Below, in pieces: positions 53,001-60,035 of a stretch of 64,000 nt of DNA (its first letter is position 1; every line of letters begins with the position of its first letter). The position numbers and the translations under genes are program-made. This stretch comes from Stropharia rugosoannulata (Eukaryota; Basidiomycota; Agaricomycetes; Agaricales; Strophariaceae), in NCBI GenBank assembly GCA_028532985.1, contig JANCIK010000011.1:124001-188000 (forward strand), written 5' to 3'. Below the pieces are notes generated by a model, which searched no databases, was not told the DNA's origin, and was given only the letters and a program-made list of their open reading frames with translations.

Positions 53001-54058
53001 GGTCGGAGAAGATGTGTGTTTAGGGGAGAACATGGAGTTGATCCGGCCGCAGGAAGATCTCTTGTGCTTGGGCTTGGTTTCCGAAGATAAGGATATTTGT
53101 GGCCAAGATATGAAGCATGCTGTAGTGCAGCATGGTTTCCGACAAGATAAAGTCAGCATGGGCGGTCGGATCTTCGTGGATGTATATGGTACGATCTGGG
53201 CATGGCAACCAGACGGGTATTTAAGGAGTAGAATATCTCTGTACTTCTCCAGCTTCCTTCAGGGTTAAATTCTACCTACACACATCTTACCAGTTCGCAT
53301 CGGAAACCGTTGTTTAAACCTTGTACACTGGAAGCTCCTTGTTATAAAACAAGTAAAACCTTTTCAACGTGCTATCGTTGTACACATGTTGCCTTCGCAC
53401 ATTGTGAACTATAGAGACAGGCTTTTCAGACCAGTCCAACCCAACTTCGCACCTCACAGCAGGCGTTGAGTCAACGACCACTCCACTGGACTCCCCCATC
53501 TCCACATCGGCGCTGGTAGACGTGATCGGCACATATTGGAGGCGAGGCTTGGGCTCGTCTCCGGGGGTCCAGAGCAAAGGGAAAGCCGTGGCGAAAGCCC
53601 CCCGGTATGAGAGAAGCTAAGACGCGGGGGCGTGCAGCGCACGTAAGCAGTTGAAGGAGAAATAAAACAAAATAAAATAAAAGACATACCGGTTCGAGCA
53701 ATGGCTCTGAGTACCAAGCCGGCCGTTTAGTCGGGTCCTGCGCATCCCGACCGAAGGAGGAGGTTTTGTCGCTTAGGCTCAAGATGGACAGGATGAGCAC
53801 GAGCTCGCGGATGCCGGCATGGTGCGAAAGGTCCTGGGGAAAGGCTAGTAGATGGGCTTCGAGGCCCGCGGCAAGCGAGTCCCGATAGGTGTTGAAGAGG
53901 GCCGTCTGGGCGGCATCGAGAATGTCGAGGTCACCAAGGTCCTCGAAGGTGTGAAAGTCGGCCAGTGCAGAGCGCAGGCGGTGGAAGCGGTCGACGCCAT
54001 CGCGTTCGCGATCCTCTGTGCGCTGCGCGATGGAAGAGAAAGCCTTCCGGAAACCCAT
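38021..54058 (-). CDS. Antisense gene A of Gypsy-1, six-cysteine protein, split by Gypsy-2
   Basis: Five exons: 54058-53690; 53616-53459 continued at 39520-39233 after Gypsy-2; 39161-38866; 38811-38601; 38541-38021. Removing Gypsy-2 with one 4-bp target copy leaves exon 2 in frame, and all phases then give 612 residues. Layout: helical N-terminus, Pro-rich linker with KRKR and KRTRK clusters, then exon 4 with CSLC-x16-C-x8-CVGC-x7-C, a six-cysteine probable zinc site, then a helical segment and a Gly-Lys repeat (GKGKGKGKGK) before an acidic end. Gene A' of Gypsy-2 has the same cysteine order. A nuclear, nucleic-acid-binding role is inferred. The third donor (GTTCGT) is weak. Disrupted here by Gypsy-2. 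Confidence 0.7.
39521..40485 (+). repeat. Gypsy-2 left LTR
   Basis: TGTGAGGGGC...ACCTCACA, 965 bp. Contains six exact TCGGAAAC/GTTTCCGA octamers (about 39614, 39627, 39947, 40104, 40162, 40327) and a TATTTAAG near 40245 as a promoter candidate. Confidence 0.92.
40489..40506 (+). other. Primer-binding site of Gypsy-2
   Basis: TGGAGCCCACCGCGAGGG, three bases after the LTR; the same 18 nt as in Gypsy-1 and Gypsy-3. Confidence 0.75.
40676..42658 (+). pseudogene. gag: Gypsy-2 Gag-protease with one nonsense codon
   Basis: ATG 40676. The frame reads as capsid-like Gag to AARYVL, then TAA at 41282-41284, and goes on in the same frame to 42658. Gypsy-3 has AARFVLAG at this place, so one base change explains the stop. 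Downstream: knuckle CLFCGDINHIMRSC, a linker, and a retropepsin domain with LDQGSEI (DQG as in Gypsy-3) and LIGRPFF. As it stands only a 202-residue capsid fragment is made, unless the stop is suppressed. Confidence 0.85.
42673..46209 (+). pseudogene. pol: Gypsy-2 Pol with one nonsense codon
   Basis: ATG 42673 is 15 nt after the gag-protease stop, in the -1 frame (open from 42559). RT: YEPSSSPYRSRILYVPKKSG, LRLTRLPQGFTNS, YMDD position FVDDVPVKGP. RNase H: IMEVYSSN (first Asp replaced), KIELYGLF, VRTDASY. Integrase: HDNLGHKS...CDICQ, then TGA at 45175-45177, after which the same frame continues with HADTFF, VTDNGTP and the region with SLIEKRHLD, to 46209. The TGA separates the zinc domain from the catalytic core. 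Length otherwise normal. Confidence 0.85.
46475..47470 (-). CDS. Antisense gene A' of Gypsy-2, GAL4-like six-cysteine protein
   Basis: Four exons, 47470-47363, 47311-47186, 47125-46807 and 46752-46475, with GT-AG ends and agreeing phases, encode 276 residues. Residues about 37-75 hold C-x2-C-x7-C-x11-C-x2-C-x6-C (KCSWCKNHPGYMC, then ACTNCKVDKKNC), close to the fungal Zn2Cys6 DNA-binding pattern (C-x2-C-x6-C-x5-12-C-x2-C-x6-8-C), though with one extra residue. An acidic stretch (DSDDEGDSDQNSETDEADE) and a helical C-terminus (LVELSMERIEEIRQ) follow, like an activation and a dimerisation region. Counterpart of gene A in Gypsy-1. A regulator of the element is inferred, not shown. Confidence 0.75.
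47536..47544 (-). promoter_or_regulatory. TATA box of antisense gene A'
   Basis: TATAAAAAG on the minus strand, 66-74 bp before the ATG at 47470. Confidence 0.65.
47607..48014 (-). CDS. Possible small antisense ORF of Gypsy-2
   Basis: 135 codons from ATG 48014, basic, Ser/Gln/Thr-rich (MPNENGRCRSKTEHAAQL), without intron, TATA box or visible motif. It lies between genes A' and C' and may be only their spacer. No counterpart was seen in Gypsy-1. Confidence 0.25.
   Translation of the reverse strand: MPNENGRCRSKTEHAAQLTHAPSQPKMPVENSAAAQSIAATTTRQQTKEVSPFPKAARHVTINPVPSRRHTRLGNAAFQNKSHGDFRPKNRKSEQDSHRSYCSSSKGSPIVQHIGPSHREESTAFYRFLHSAIRA
48093..48603 (-). CDS. Antisense gene C' of Gypsy-2, small helical protein
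   Basis: Two exons, 48603-48415 and 48353-48093, joined across a 61-bp GTAAGT...CACAG intron, encode 149 residues. Mostly helical (PTIDQLISDQMLSRSATDAM, RIMSEYRAILVDSEQDKALS) with one Cys pair near the end (HCYLCETDF). A TATA box lies 30-39 bp before the ATG. No family recognised and no convincing similarity to gene C of Gypsy-1 beyond a similar start (MSTTT / MATTH). Confidence 0.65.
48633..48642 (-). promoter_or_regulatory. TATA box of antisense gene C'
   Basis: TATAAAAGGG on the minus strand, 30 bp before ATG 48603. Confidence 0.65.
48747..49253 (-). CDS. Antisense gene D' of Gypsy-2, start unresolved
   Basis: Two exons, 49253-49005 and 48959-48747, with a GTAAGT...CATAG intron in phase 0, give 153 residues ending CVCGVGDP. 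The first exon is open back to a TAG at 49256-49254 and contains no ATG. LDTINLQPVITDLRSFLFLG aligns with LDCITLPLRFIDFNRQFLSL of gene B in Gypsy-1, including the helices after it. TATATAAA sits just upstream (49260-49267). Either a short 5' exon is unrecognised, or it is the 3' part of gene B' through a 28-bp intron (49281-49254), which would be unusually short. Confidence 0.5.
49261..50004 (-). CDS. Antisense gene B' of Gypsy-2, helical protein
   Basis: Single uninterrupted frame from ATG 50004, 247 residues. All-helical look; YLSASARHLLEMFPMEDHEG and the following WSTILRFMALYAE align with the gene B segment around LADIPLDNHERVCRIYIGAL in Gypsy-1. A Glu/Asp-rich segment (TPEDTSDIEEIP) lies near the end. 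TATAAATT is 30-37 bp upstream, and the start of the right LTR is only 87 bp away, so this promoter is packed against the polypurine tract. No catalytic motif recognised. It may extend into D' (see that entry). Confidence 0.6.
   Translation of the reverse strand: MDPAAERIFRSLCFAPGNRSHAFVVPTTMREFALTICHQHEILCLAIYKDIRTRSVRELNITDHAQVEAYVHDHFDHMVSPRTVSQLALLMIAQRLLLCSRVNMRPSNEREIERMIPPECRYLSASARHLLEMFPMEDHEGFEYWSTILRFMALYAEDTADATKENQVDFKEFNELDSNSRWWLQFSNRVKAEDPLEEHLPAFRPAATPEDTSDIEEIPAAIFHLQMAIPSQRPHARFRTSVREMDI
50034..50041 (-). promoter_or_regulatory. TATA box of antisense gene B'
   Basis: TATAAATT on the minus strand, 30 bp before ATG 50004 and 11 bp from the pre-LTR hairpin. Confidence 0.6.
50052..50090 (+). 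promoter_or_regulatory. Gypsy-2 pre-LTR hairpin and polypurine tract
   Basis: ACCACCC-AGGA-GGGTGGT (50052-50069), a 7-bp stem with an AGGA loop, then 21 nt ending TTGAGGGGAGA at the LTR. Confidence 0.7.
50091..53458 (+). repeat. Gypsy-2 right LTR, split
   Basis: 50091-50536 plus 52940-53458 sum to 965 bp, exactly the left LTR length. The middle is a DNA transposon with a CG duplication. Confidence 0.92.
50537..52937. mobile_element. Non-autonomous DNA transposon (2,401 bp) in the Gypsy-2 right LTR
   Basis: Terminal inverted repeats CATCATGAAAAAGACTTTTG (left) and CATCAGGAAAATGACTTTTG (right, reverse complement). CG is present on both sides (50535-50536, 52938-52939) and once in the empty site of the left LTR (GCAAGCGTGTGG), so the duplication is 2 bp. 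No transposase frame. Near the ends, palindromic GCATGCC words recur (50620-50665, 52850-52870). The superfamily is uncertain; CACTA-like elements have 2-3 bp duplications but different ends. Confidence 0.85.
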
Positions 54059-54164
54059 GAATGTCTTGTGGTCCAGTTTGGGGGTAGAATAATAAGAGGG
54101 AAGCAGCAGGGACTAAGAGAGGGAAGCGAGAAGAAAGAAAGAACGAGAAGGGCAAGGGGACTGG

Positions 54165-54171
54165 TTATATA
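54165..54171 (-). promoter_or_regulatory. TATA box of antisense gene A
   Basis: TATATAA on the minus strand, about 107 bp before ATG 54058. TGCGCGCATC (10 of the 13-mer) lies at 54560-54569. Confidence 0.55.
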
Positions 54172-54574
54172 CACAGGAAAGAATGGCGAAGGAAAATTCT
54201 GGAGTATGAGAGAAGCGGACGGCAACGAGCGCATGTCGAGTAAACTTACCGGCAATATGCTAGAACAGCATAACGCCAAAAGAAGGTCCAGCAAGGTTCA
54301 GAAAAGGAAAAGAAAAGACCGGACTAGGCAAATGACCTAAGAAGGAAGTCAGCGGGAAGTACGGTGCGCGTATTAGGGCGGTGGCGGGTGCCTAAAATAA
54401 GCTAGTCAAGAAATGTCGGGCGGGGATACCTGAAAAGGAAGCGAAGAGGATGGATAGTGATAGTGACTCGGGCGGAGGCGCCGTAGTAACCACGTAAGGC
54501 AGTAGCTGAGCCGTAGCGCAGGAAAACGGGGTAATGGGGAACTGCTATCAAAGATGGGATGCGCGCATCTAGGA

Positions 54575-54611
54575 TTGACTGAGGACAGTCAAGATTTTAG
54601 TGGGGGGGAGA
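54575..54611 (+). promoter_or_regulatory. Gypsy-1 pre-LTR hairpin and polypurine tract
   Basis: TTGACTG-AGGA-CAGTCAA (54575-54592), 7-bp stem, AGGA loop, then 19 nt ending AGTGGGGGGGAGA at the LTR. Confidence 0.7.
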
Positions 54612-55830
54612 TGACAGGGCTGCTTTTTGGCTACGGACGTAAATCGTCAGAAGTTCCCTTAAAAGGATAGCTGCGCGCGGGAAAACACAAGAGGGACTAG
54701 AGTTGAGCCTGTCTCGTAGTCTATAGCTATCAGCGCGAGCATCATGACTATAAGCGCCTGCGCGCACCTATTGTGAAAAGGATTGGACAGCGAACTGTAC
54801 AGTTTTAAAAGTGCATAGTTTGGCCATCTGTGCGAGCGATCAGGTGCGCGGAGAACGGTTAATCACCAGCAAAGTGCGGTGTGAGTACAGCTGAGTGGGT
54901 ACCAAAGGCGGTGTGAAGGGCTGTGCGCACATCTCATGTGCGCGCATCGCAAAGGCAGAATTTGCCTAAGTCCACACATCATGTGACCATGGCGGCACGC
55001 ATCAAAAGACGCGCAAAAGCCCGAGGGAATGAACGACATGCGCGCAGCGAATGCCAAGGAGCCAGGATACTAGAGGAGAAGCCCGGATGCGATGCGCAGA
55101 CCTTTGGCCGCGCGTTGCTAGTATTTACTTTACCTTACGATTAGTACACATGCGCGCATCGCATATAAACCTGTATCCTTGTCTATAGTAATCTAAGCAA
55201 TTGTCTACCCACTAGATCTGTGTGCTGGGTTCTGTCCCAGGCCGTCAGCGGGCTGTGTTTAGCTTTTGTTAGGGTTTTAACTGTGAAGTATTTGTGAATC
55301 ATAGGAGTTTTGGATAGCTTCTGGCCACTGGGTCATTTTGGAGAGCTCAGTGAGGAGTCAGTACAACCGTGTACAGAAACTCGCACTGTAGTGTTTAGAC
55401 TGTGAGACTGCACCGCCGGGTGAAAGGCTTTGGAGAGTCTTGGATTGTTGGACTTTGGAGAGTCCGCGCATCGCACGAGGTCACCGGACCCGGAAGTGCG
55501 TGCAGCGAAGCTGTTCGCTAAAAACAACTTATTTCATTTATCATTTTGCCTAGTGCACGCCACTAGCAACCGGACTCTATCCGAGATTTACTAGAATTAA
55601 ACCCCTCCTTACAAACGAACTTGCAGGCACTACTTGCTATTACAAAGACTAGAGGACACGAGGTGCGCACATCGCACGCCCAGAATGGGAACCAGGGCAG
55701 AGCATAGATTTAACTAGCCATTTAGTTGAGGGCATTCGCTCAATCTAAGGGATAGGATCTCACTCTGCTGGGTGTGTGTGTGTGTGTTGTGTTTCGCGAT
55801 TTCGAGTCTAGCTACGCAGTAGACCTCTCA
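54612..55830 (+). repeat. Gypsy-1 right LTR
   Basis: 1219 bp; see the left LTR for the uneven distribution of differences. The 13-mer motif occurs at 54939 and 55151. Confidence 0.92.
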
Positions 55831-56140
55831 GCGGGGGGGTTGGAGGTCCCGAGGAAGTAAGCAATGTCGGAGAGGCGCATGGGCCATTGAGATAGGTGGG
55901 TTCCCCAGAGTTGATTGAAGGAGGTGAAGGGGTCAGTGGAACGGAGGGAGACGCAGGGGGAGGTAACAAGACACCGTCGAGTGGAGTGAACACGTCACGT
56001 ACGGCTGGGGGGAGTGGAAGACGCTGCGTGCTTCGGCATCCCATGCATCGCACACCGCAGCGGCGGGGGCAAAGATCATTTCTTCCTTCTTTCCCCATAC
56101 CCCTTTCCCCGTGCGCGAACTGCTTGGATGATACGAGGAG
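55831..56140 (-). pseudogene. Membrane-protein pseudogene, right of Gypsy-1
   Basis: Minus-strand coding sense jumps between frames: VCDAWDAEARSVFHSP, then PAVRDVFTPLDGVLLPPP, then MRLSDIAYFLGTSNPP up to the Gypsy-1 target site. It continues at 24622. A hydrophobic helix (LPIIGIIMLLSLSLYFIIFL) lies just upstream around 56270-56330. Several frameshifts make it a decayed gene. Family not recognised. Confidence 0.45.
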
Positions 56141-57069
56141 CTCATGATATGGGACCGTGGTAAGCTGGATGCGCGGTGGGGAACGTGGGGAGAGGGGAAC
56201 GCGGGGAGATTGGGCGGGGGGAGTCCATCAGCGAAGTGGAGGAAAATAATGAAGTAGAGGGAGAGAGAGAGGAGCATGATGATACCAATGATGGGGAGGT
56301 CGTTGAGGAAGCGGGTGAGCGCTGGGCTAAATTTGGCGAGGGGGAACGTGAAGTGGGAAAAGGAGAAGAGAGGGGGAGGGTCCCCACACTCGCGTCGTCT
56401 CGTAAATCGGGCCGCCACGCCCAGAAGTCCAGCGTCCAGAGTGTATCGAGGGCGCGTCCAGAGCGCATAAGGGCTTGTAGCCCTGCAGTCAGCGCGGCGC
56501 TGTCCACAACCATGTGCCTTCCTGGAGCACGGGCCCACGCGGGCGGCATGCTGAGGAAGTCCTCTGAGCTTCCGCTGGTCGCCAACTTTCGAGGTTGAGT
56601 TCGTACGCGCTTCCTAGATCGCACCGTTGCATGCGAAGACACGATGGGATCCCTTGGGCCTCAAGGTGTTCTGCGGCGGGCGGGTAAGGCTCGCGAGCCA
56701 TACATGTCAGAAGGTGCCTCCGGTGACAAAACGGCCCGCGAGCAGAGCGCAGTACGTCGCCAAGCGAAAAGTAACCTGGTGTGTGTCCATGGCCGCGAAT
56801 ATACGGACAACGAGAGTGCCAATGACCACAGTACGCAGTGAGGTGCGCAAGAGGACTTCGAGGAAAAGGTAGAAAGCGGTTTCCTGCAATGCCGTGAGAA
56901 TGGGCAAGATAACGAAGGTATCGGTGGACCCGACAAGGTTGTGCCGCGCAAGCTGATATGCAGAAAGTACGAGCAGGGGCACGTACAGTGCCTCCGGCAC
57001 GGAGGAGAGATGCGCATGAAGGAGAGAGGGGAGGACATTGCTGGCGCAGTCGGCAGTGCAGACTTTGTA
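56141..57069 (-). pseudogene. PPR-like pseudogene copy 2, middle and C-terminal parts
   Basis: From 57069 down, the minus strand matches the copy at 5450-6800 (LLVLSAYQLARHNLVG; FAAMDTHQVTF versus PAAMDARQVAL) to about 56655. There it diverges directly into another PPR-like segment (SAALTAGLQALMRSGRALDT), so an internal part is deleted. This copy keeps the frame where copy 1 has its 1-bp insertion. The N-terminus lies beyond the DNA element at 58322-58626. Confidence 0.6.
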
Positions 57070-57071
57070 GA

Positions 57072-58319
57072 CATCAGCAAATCCAACCATTTTCTCATAG
57101 CATGTCATAATAATACCACATGATCTCATAGAACGGCATAGTAATACCGTACAATCTCATAGCATGTTATAGTAATTAGACTAGGCTTATAATGGCCCAT
57201 AGTCACATAGCACTATATAGTATAATTATAATCGTTATATAGCATGTTGTAGTACTCTATAATAGGCTCTGCAAGTCATGCCATAATTACTAATCTAATA
57301 ACGACTATAGTTATAGCTTCAGCAGTTTTCAAAGTTCGTAGATCTTGTTATGTCTTTGGCTCATCTTTATATCCCCCCAGGCCTTCGAACTGCTATATAC
57401 TAAGTTAAATAAAGTATACTGTGTGTAGATATAATGATATCAACATATCGTACAAGTTACAACCAGCAGTAAGCCAAATTTCATGTATGCTAACTTATTA
57501 AAAAATGCAACCAGCGAGAATTGAACCCCAAGCCTCAAGGGACTTATGTAGTAGAAGGCCGTAATAAACCACCTAGGCCATACCACAATTTATTTTGATT
57601 GAACTAAAGAATACATATACCGCTTTTTCTCGGCTATTTCCGAAGGCTGTGTCAAGGCGGTGTTATGGATATTTCTTGCCACGTCGCAGCTGTTCCCTCT
57701 TCATCCACTACCACCACCATGCCGAATTCCCTTTCCCTCTCCCCCATAGTGCAACCACCCTAACAATGTTGACGACGCCAATGACGCTAATGACAAGATG
57801 ACGATGAAGCTGCAGGGAGCAGGGAACAGGCACGAAAAGGGGTGAAGCATAGGTGAGTAACCGAATCCCCCAATCTGTCCATGCAGGTCCCACTGCCTCG
57901 TATGTCCCAACCACCTCATGACCCTGCCACATTGAAAAACGACTACCACGAGACCCATGCCATGCCATATACGACCCCACTGCATCACGAAACAGCCCCT
58001 GTCTAGCCCGTGCTCTTAATGTACTTACATATATATATATATGTTTAATATTATGTTGTTTGTAATAGATGTAAAGTGTGAATAAGTAATAAACAATATT
58101 ATAGCCCTTGATCTACCTAAATGCTGCTTGAATTTAAGTACTGGTACTGTACTATGTAATTCTACAGAGTGTTATATAATACTACATAATGTAGCCGAGT
58201 TACTATGTAGATATGAGCCTATGCTATGCCGTGCTAAATAGATAAGAACCCTTACTATGGTGCTATAGTATTATATAATGCTAGTAGGTACTATATAGTA
58301 AGTCCCAGATTTGCTGATG
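57072..58319. mobile_element. Non-autonomous DNA transposon (1,248 bp) in the PPR pseudogene
   Basis: Inverted ends CATCAGCAAATC at both sides and GA on each flank (57070-57071, 58320-58321). The uninterrupted copy 1 reads straight through here (GACTTTGTAAAGGACGACG). AT-rich interior with many ATAG/TATAG words and no transposase. It shares the CATCA start and a 2-bp duplication with the element at 50537. Confidence 0.8.
57507..57584 (-). ncRNA. tRNA-derived sequence with A and B boxes and T6 terminator
   Basis: Minus strand: A-box-like TGGCCTAGGTGG, B-box-like GGTTCAATTCT, then GCATTTTTTAA, a pol III-type terminator. Acceptor and T-stems do not pair, so it is a tRNA relic or SINE head carried inside the DNA transposon. 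Its A-box surroundings (GTATGGCCTAG) resemble the tRNA-like sequence at 2859. Confidence 0.4.
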
Positions 58320-58321
58320 GA

Positions 58322-58626
58322 GGACGAGGAAGAGGAGTACCCCGGGCGGCATACGCGTGCCGTCCTCGGCCTGGGCAACTGTTTGTTGGATGTCGTGCGG
58401 GGTGAGGTGGGCTGCCAGCAGATGTACCTGTCGAGGGGAACTGCCAGCCTCGGCGAGGGCAGCGTTGAGGTGAAGCCGGCCGGCAGGGGACTTGAGGGTG
58501 TTAAGCAGGAGCGACACGGGGGCCTTGAAGTCATGGTAGAGGACATCTAGGTGGTGCGGCGCGGCGAGCGGGCGACTGCGGGCACTGGTCGCGAACAAGC
58601 GGGCGACGTGACAGATGCGATGCATC
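58322..58626 (-). pseudogene. PPR-like pseudogene copy 2, N-terminal part
   Basis: MHRICHVARLFATSARSRPL from ATG 58626, then LKSPAGRLHLNAALAEAG, matching copy 1. A frameshift after this (SSPRQVHLLA instead of VPLDEYIRW) is followed by return to the original frame (AQAEDGTRMPPGVLL). Confidence 0.65.
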
Positions 58627-59401
58627 AGCCGCAACGACCAGCGACAAATCCAGCCACAGCCAATACACGGACAAACAGACCTCGGACTTTGGCTCATCTT
58701 GGGATGAAAGGCCCGTGTGCAGAGATTGTGTGCTAAAGGTATGTCCATGACACTTCGTAGAAGTATTTTAATACAATGTTCAGAGCGCGAATCGTCTGTC
58801 CATTGTTGAAACAGGCCTTCTCGCAAATCAAGGCGTGGAGCGCAACACAGGATGTCCGATGGACCGACGATTAGGTGATTGCTTGTTCAACACGCTACAA
58901 GCAATCACAGCCAAACATCGTAATTCAATTCCCTCCAGCTCAGTATAATTATCTCTCATGTACCCACCTGACAGCCAATTGCCCATCCCGCAAATGCACA
59001 GCACGCACAACCTACCTTCTCGTCAGGCAGCGCACAGCAGCGCTGCTTCGCGCCCAGCACCCACGCCTGCGTTGATTACCATACACGGGTAGTAGCGCTG
59101 TGCTCTCGTGCTCACAACCTGAACGTTGATACGCTGAAGCTCTCTATGAGCTTGTATGCGTGCCAGGCTGTTTCACACGGCTTCTAACCAACTCAAAACA
59201 ACGAGGGAATACGTATATATGCCATTTTTTTCCAACTCATAATTCATAGGGCTCAGTAGCTGTTGAATTTAAGTCCAATTTGTTTAATCTGAACGAGACA
59301 CATTCACTATTGACAACTAAGGACTGATTCACGTATGATTATAAACTTGCACAGATGCATCACATGCAGATCATTACTACTTTGCACCAGCCTCGTCACA
59401 G
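58627..59401. other. Intergenic, no gene
   Basis: No supported frame. Confidence 0.4.
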
Positions 59402-59480
59402 TTTGCACGGACGCATGTACAGTTTGCACGGACGCATGCCCAATTTGCACGGACGTTTACACAACTTGCACGGACGTTGC
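59402..59480 (+). repeat. 21-bp minisatellite, four units
   Basis: TTTGCACGGACG begins at 59402, 59423, 59444 and (CTTGCACGGACG) 59465, exactly 21 bp apart; degenerate GACGCACAGACG/CCACGGACATG words continue to 59515. Confidence 0.8.
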
Positions 59481-59515
59481 ACAGACGCACAGACGTGCCA
59501 CGGACATGCCACGGA

Positions 59516-60035
59516 CTTTTAATGGTGCCCCAACATATGTACTGTACATAATAGCTTATGGTGACTGATGGAACATCCGGCCTACTTATAAATATCCATC
59601 AGTCTGCCACGTTGTTTACCTTATTATAATCCCATACCTGCCCCACCTTCCGTGACCCGTGGACACAGGTTGCGAGTGGAGTAACACGGGGCCGTGCAGA
59701 CACTGCCGAGGACGGAGATTCCCATCGTCACAAGTCTTAGACACAGCGTACGATTTGGTATTTTGTACAAAGGTAGAGGAGAAAGACGTTTAGCCAAACT
59801 AGGTTAACATTGTACCGTCCCGAGACAGTTTGTATTATTACTAACAAATCAACAGTTGAATTTGAAACATGATGAGAACTTCATTGTTCGTGATAGCTGT
59901 TAAGGGAAAGTCAATGGAGATGAAATTATCAAGCTTCGAATCCACTTGGTCACAGAACCCGGTGATGATGTTTTCTATAAAAGTTACATATGATTCAATT
60001 TATATGCCTTCTCAATCTATATAACTGTACCATTA
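59516..60035. other. Intergenic; possibly 5' part of the membrane-protein gene near its end
   Basis: From about 60000, in the frame of the downstream gene, it reads NLYAFSIYITVPL up to the TA target site of the foldback element; a TGA sits just upstream, so an exon start is not established. Confidence 0.3.

Larger units (their letters stand above)
39521..53458 (+). mobile_element. Ty3/gypsy LTR retrotransposon Gypsy-2 with antisense genes
   Basis: 965-bp LTRs of equal length and, by eye, sequence; the right one is split by a DNA transposon. Target duplication GCGG (left) / GCAG (right), supported by the reading frame of the host gene A. About 11.5 kb without the transposon. Order: LTR, primer-binding site, gag-protease, pol, antisense genes A', C', D', B', hairpin and polypurine tract, LTR. 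Two in-frame nonsense codons (TAA in gag, TGA in pol) are the only coding lesions I found. Confidence 0.92.
24623..55830 (+). mobile_element. Ty3/gypsy LTR retrotransposon Gypsy-1 with antisense genes and nested insertions
   Basis: LTRs of 1220 and 1219 bp bound 31.2 kb with a 4-bp target duplication GCGG (24619-24622 and 55831-55834). Without the nested copia-type element and Gypsy-2 it is about 15.7 kb. Order: LTR, primer-binding site, gag, protease ORF, pol, three antisense genes (C, B, A), hairpin and polypurine tract, LTR. gag, protease and pol each step one frame back (-1), and the protease stop and pol start overlap as TGATG. Pol is uninterrupted. The element is unusual in its 5-kb antisense gene block. 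Confidence 0.92.
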
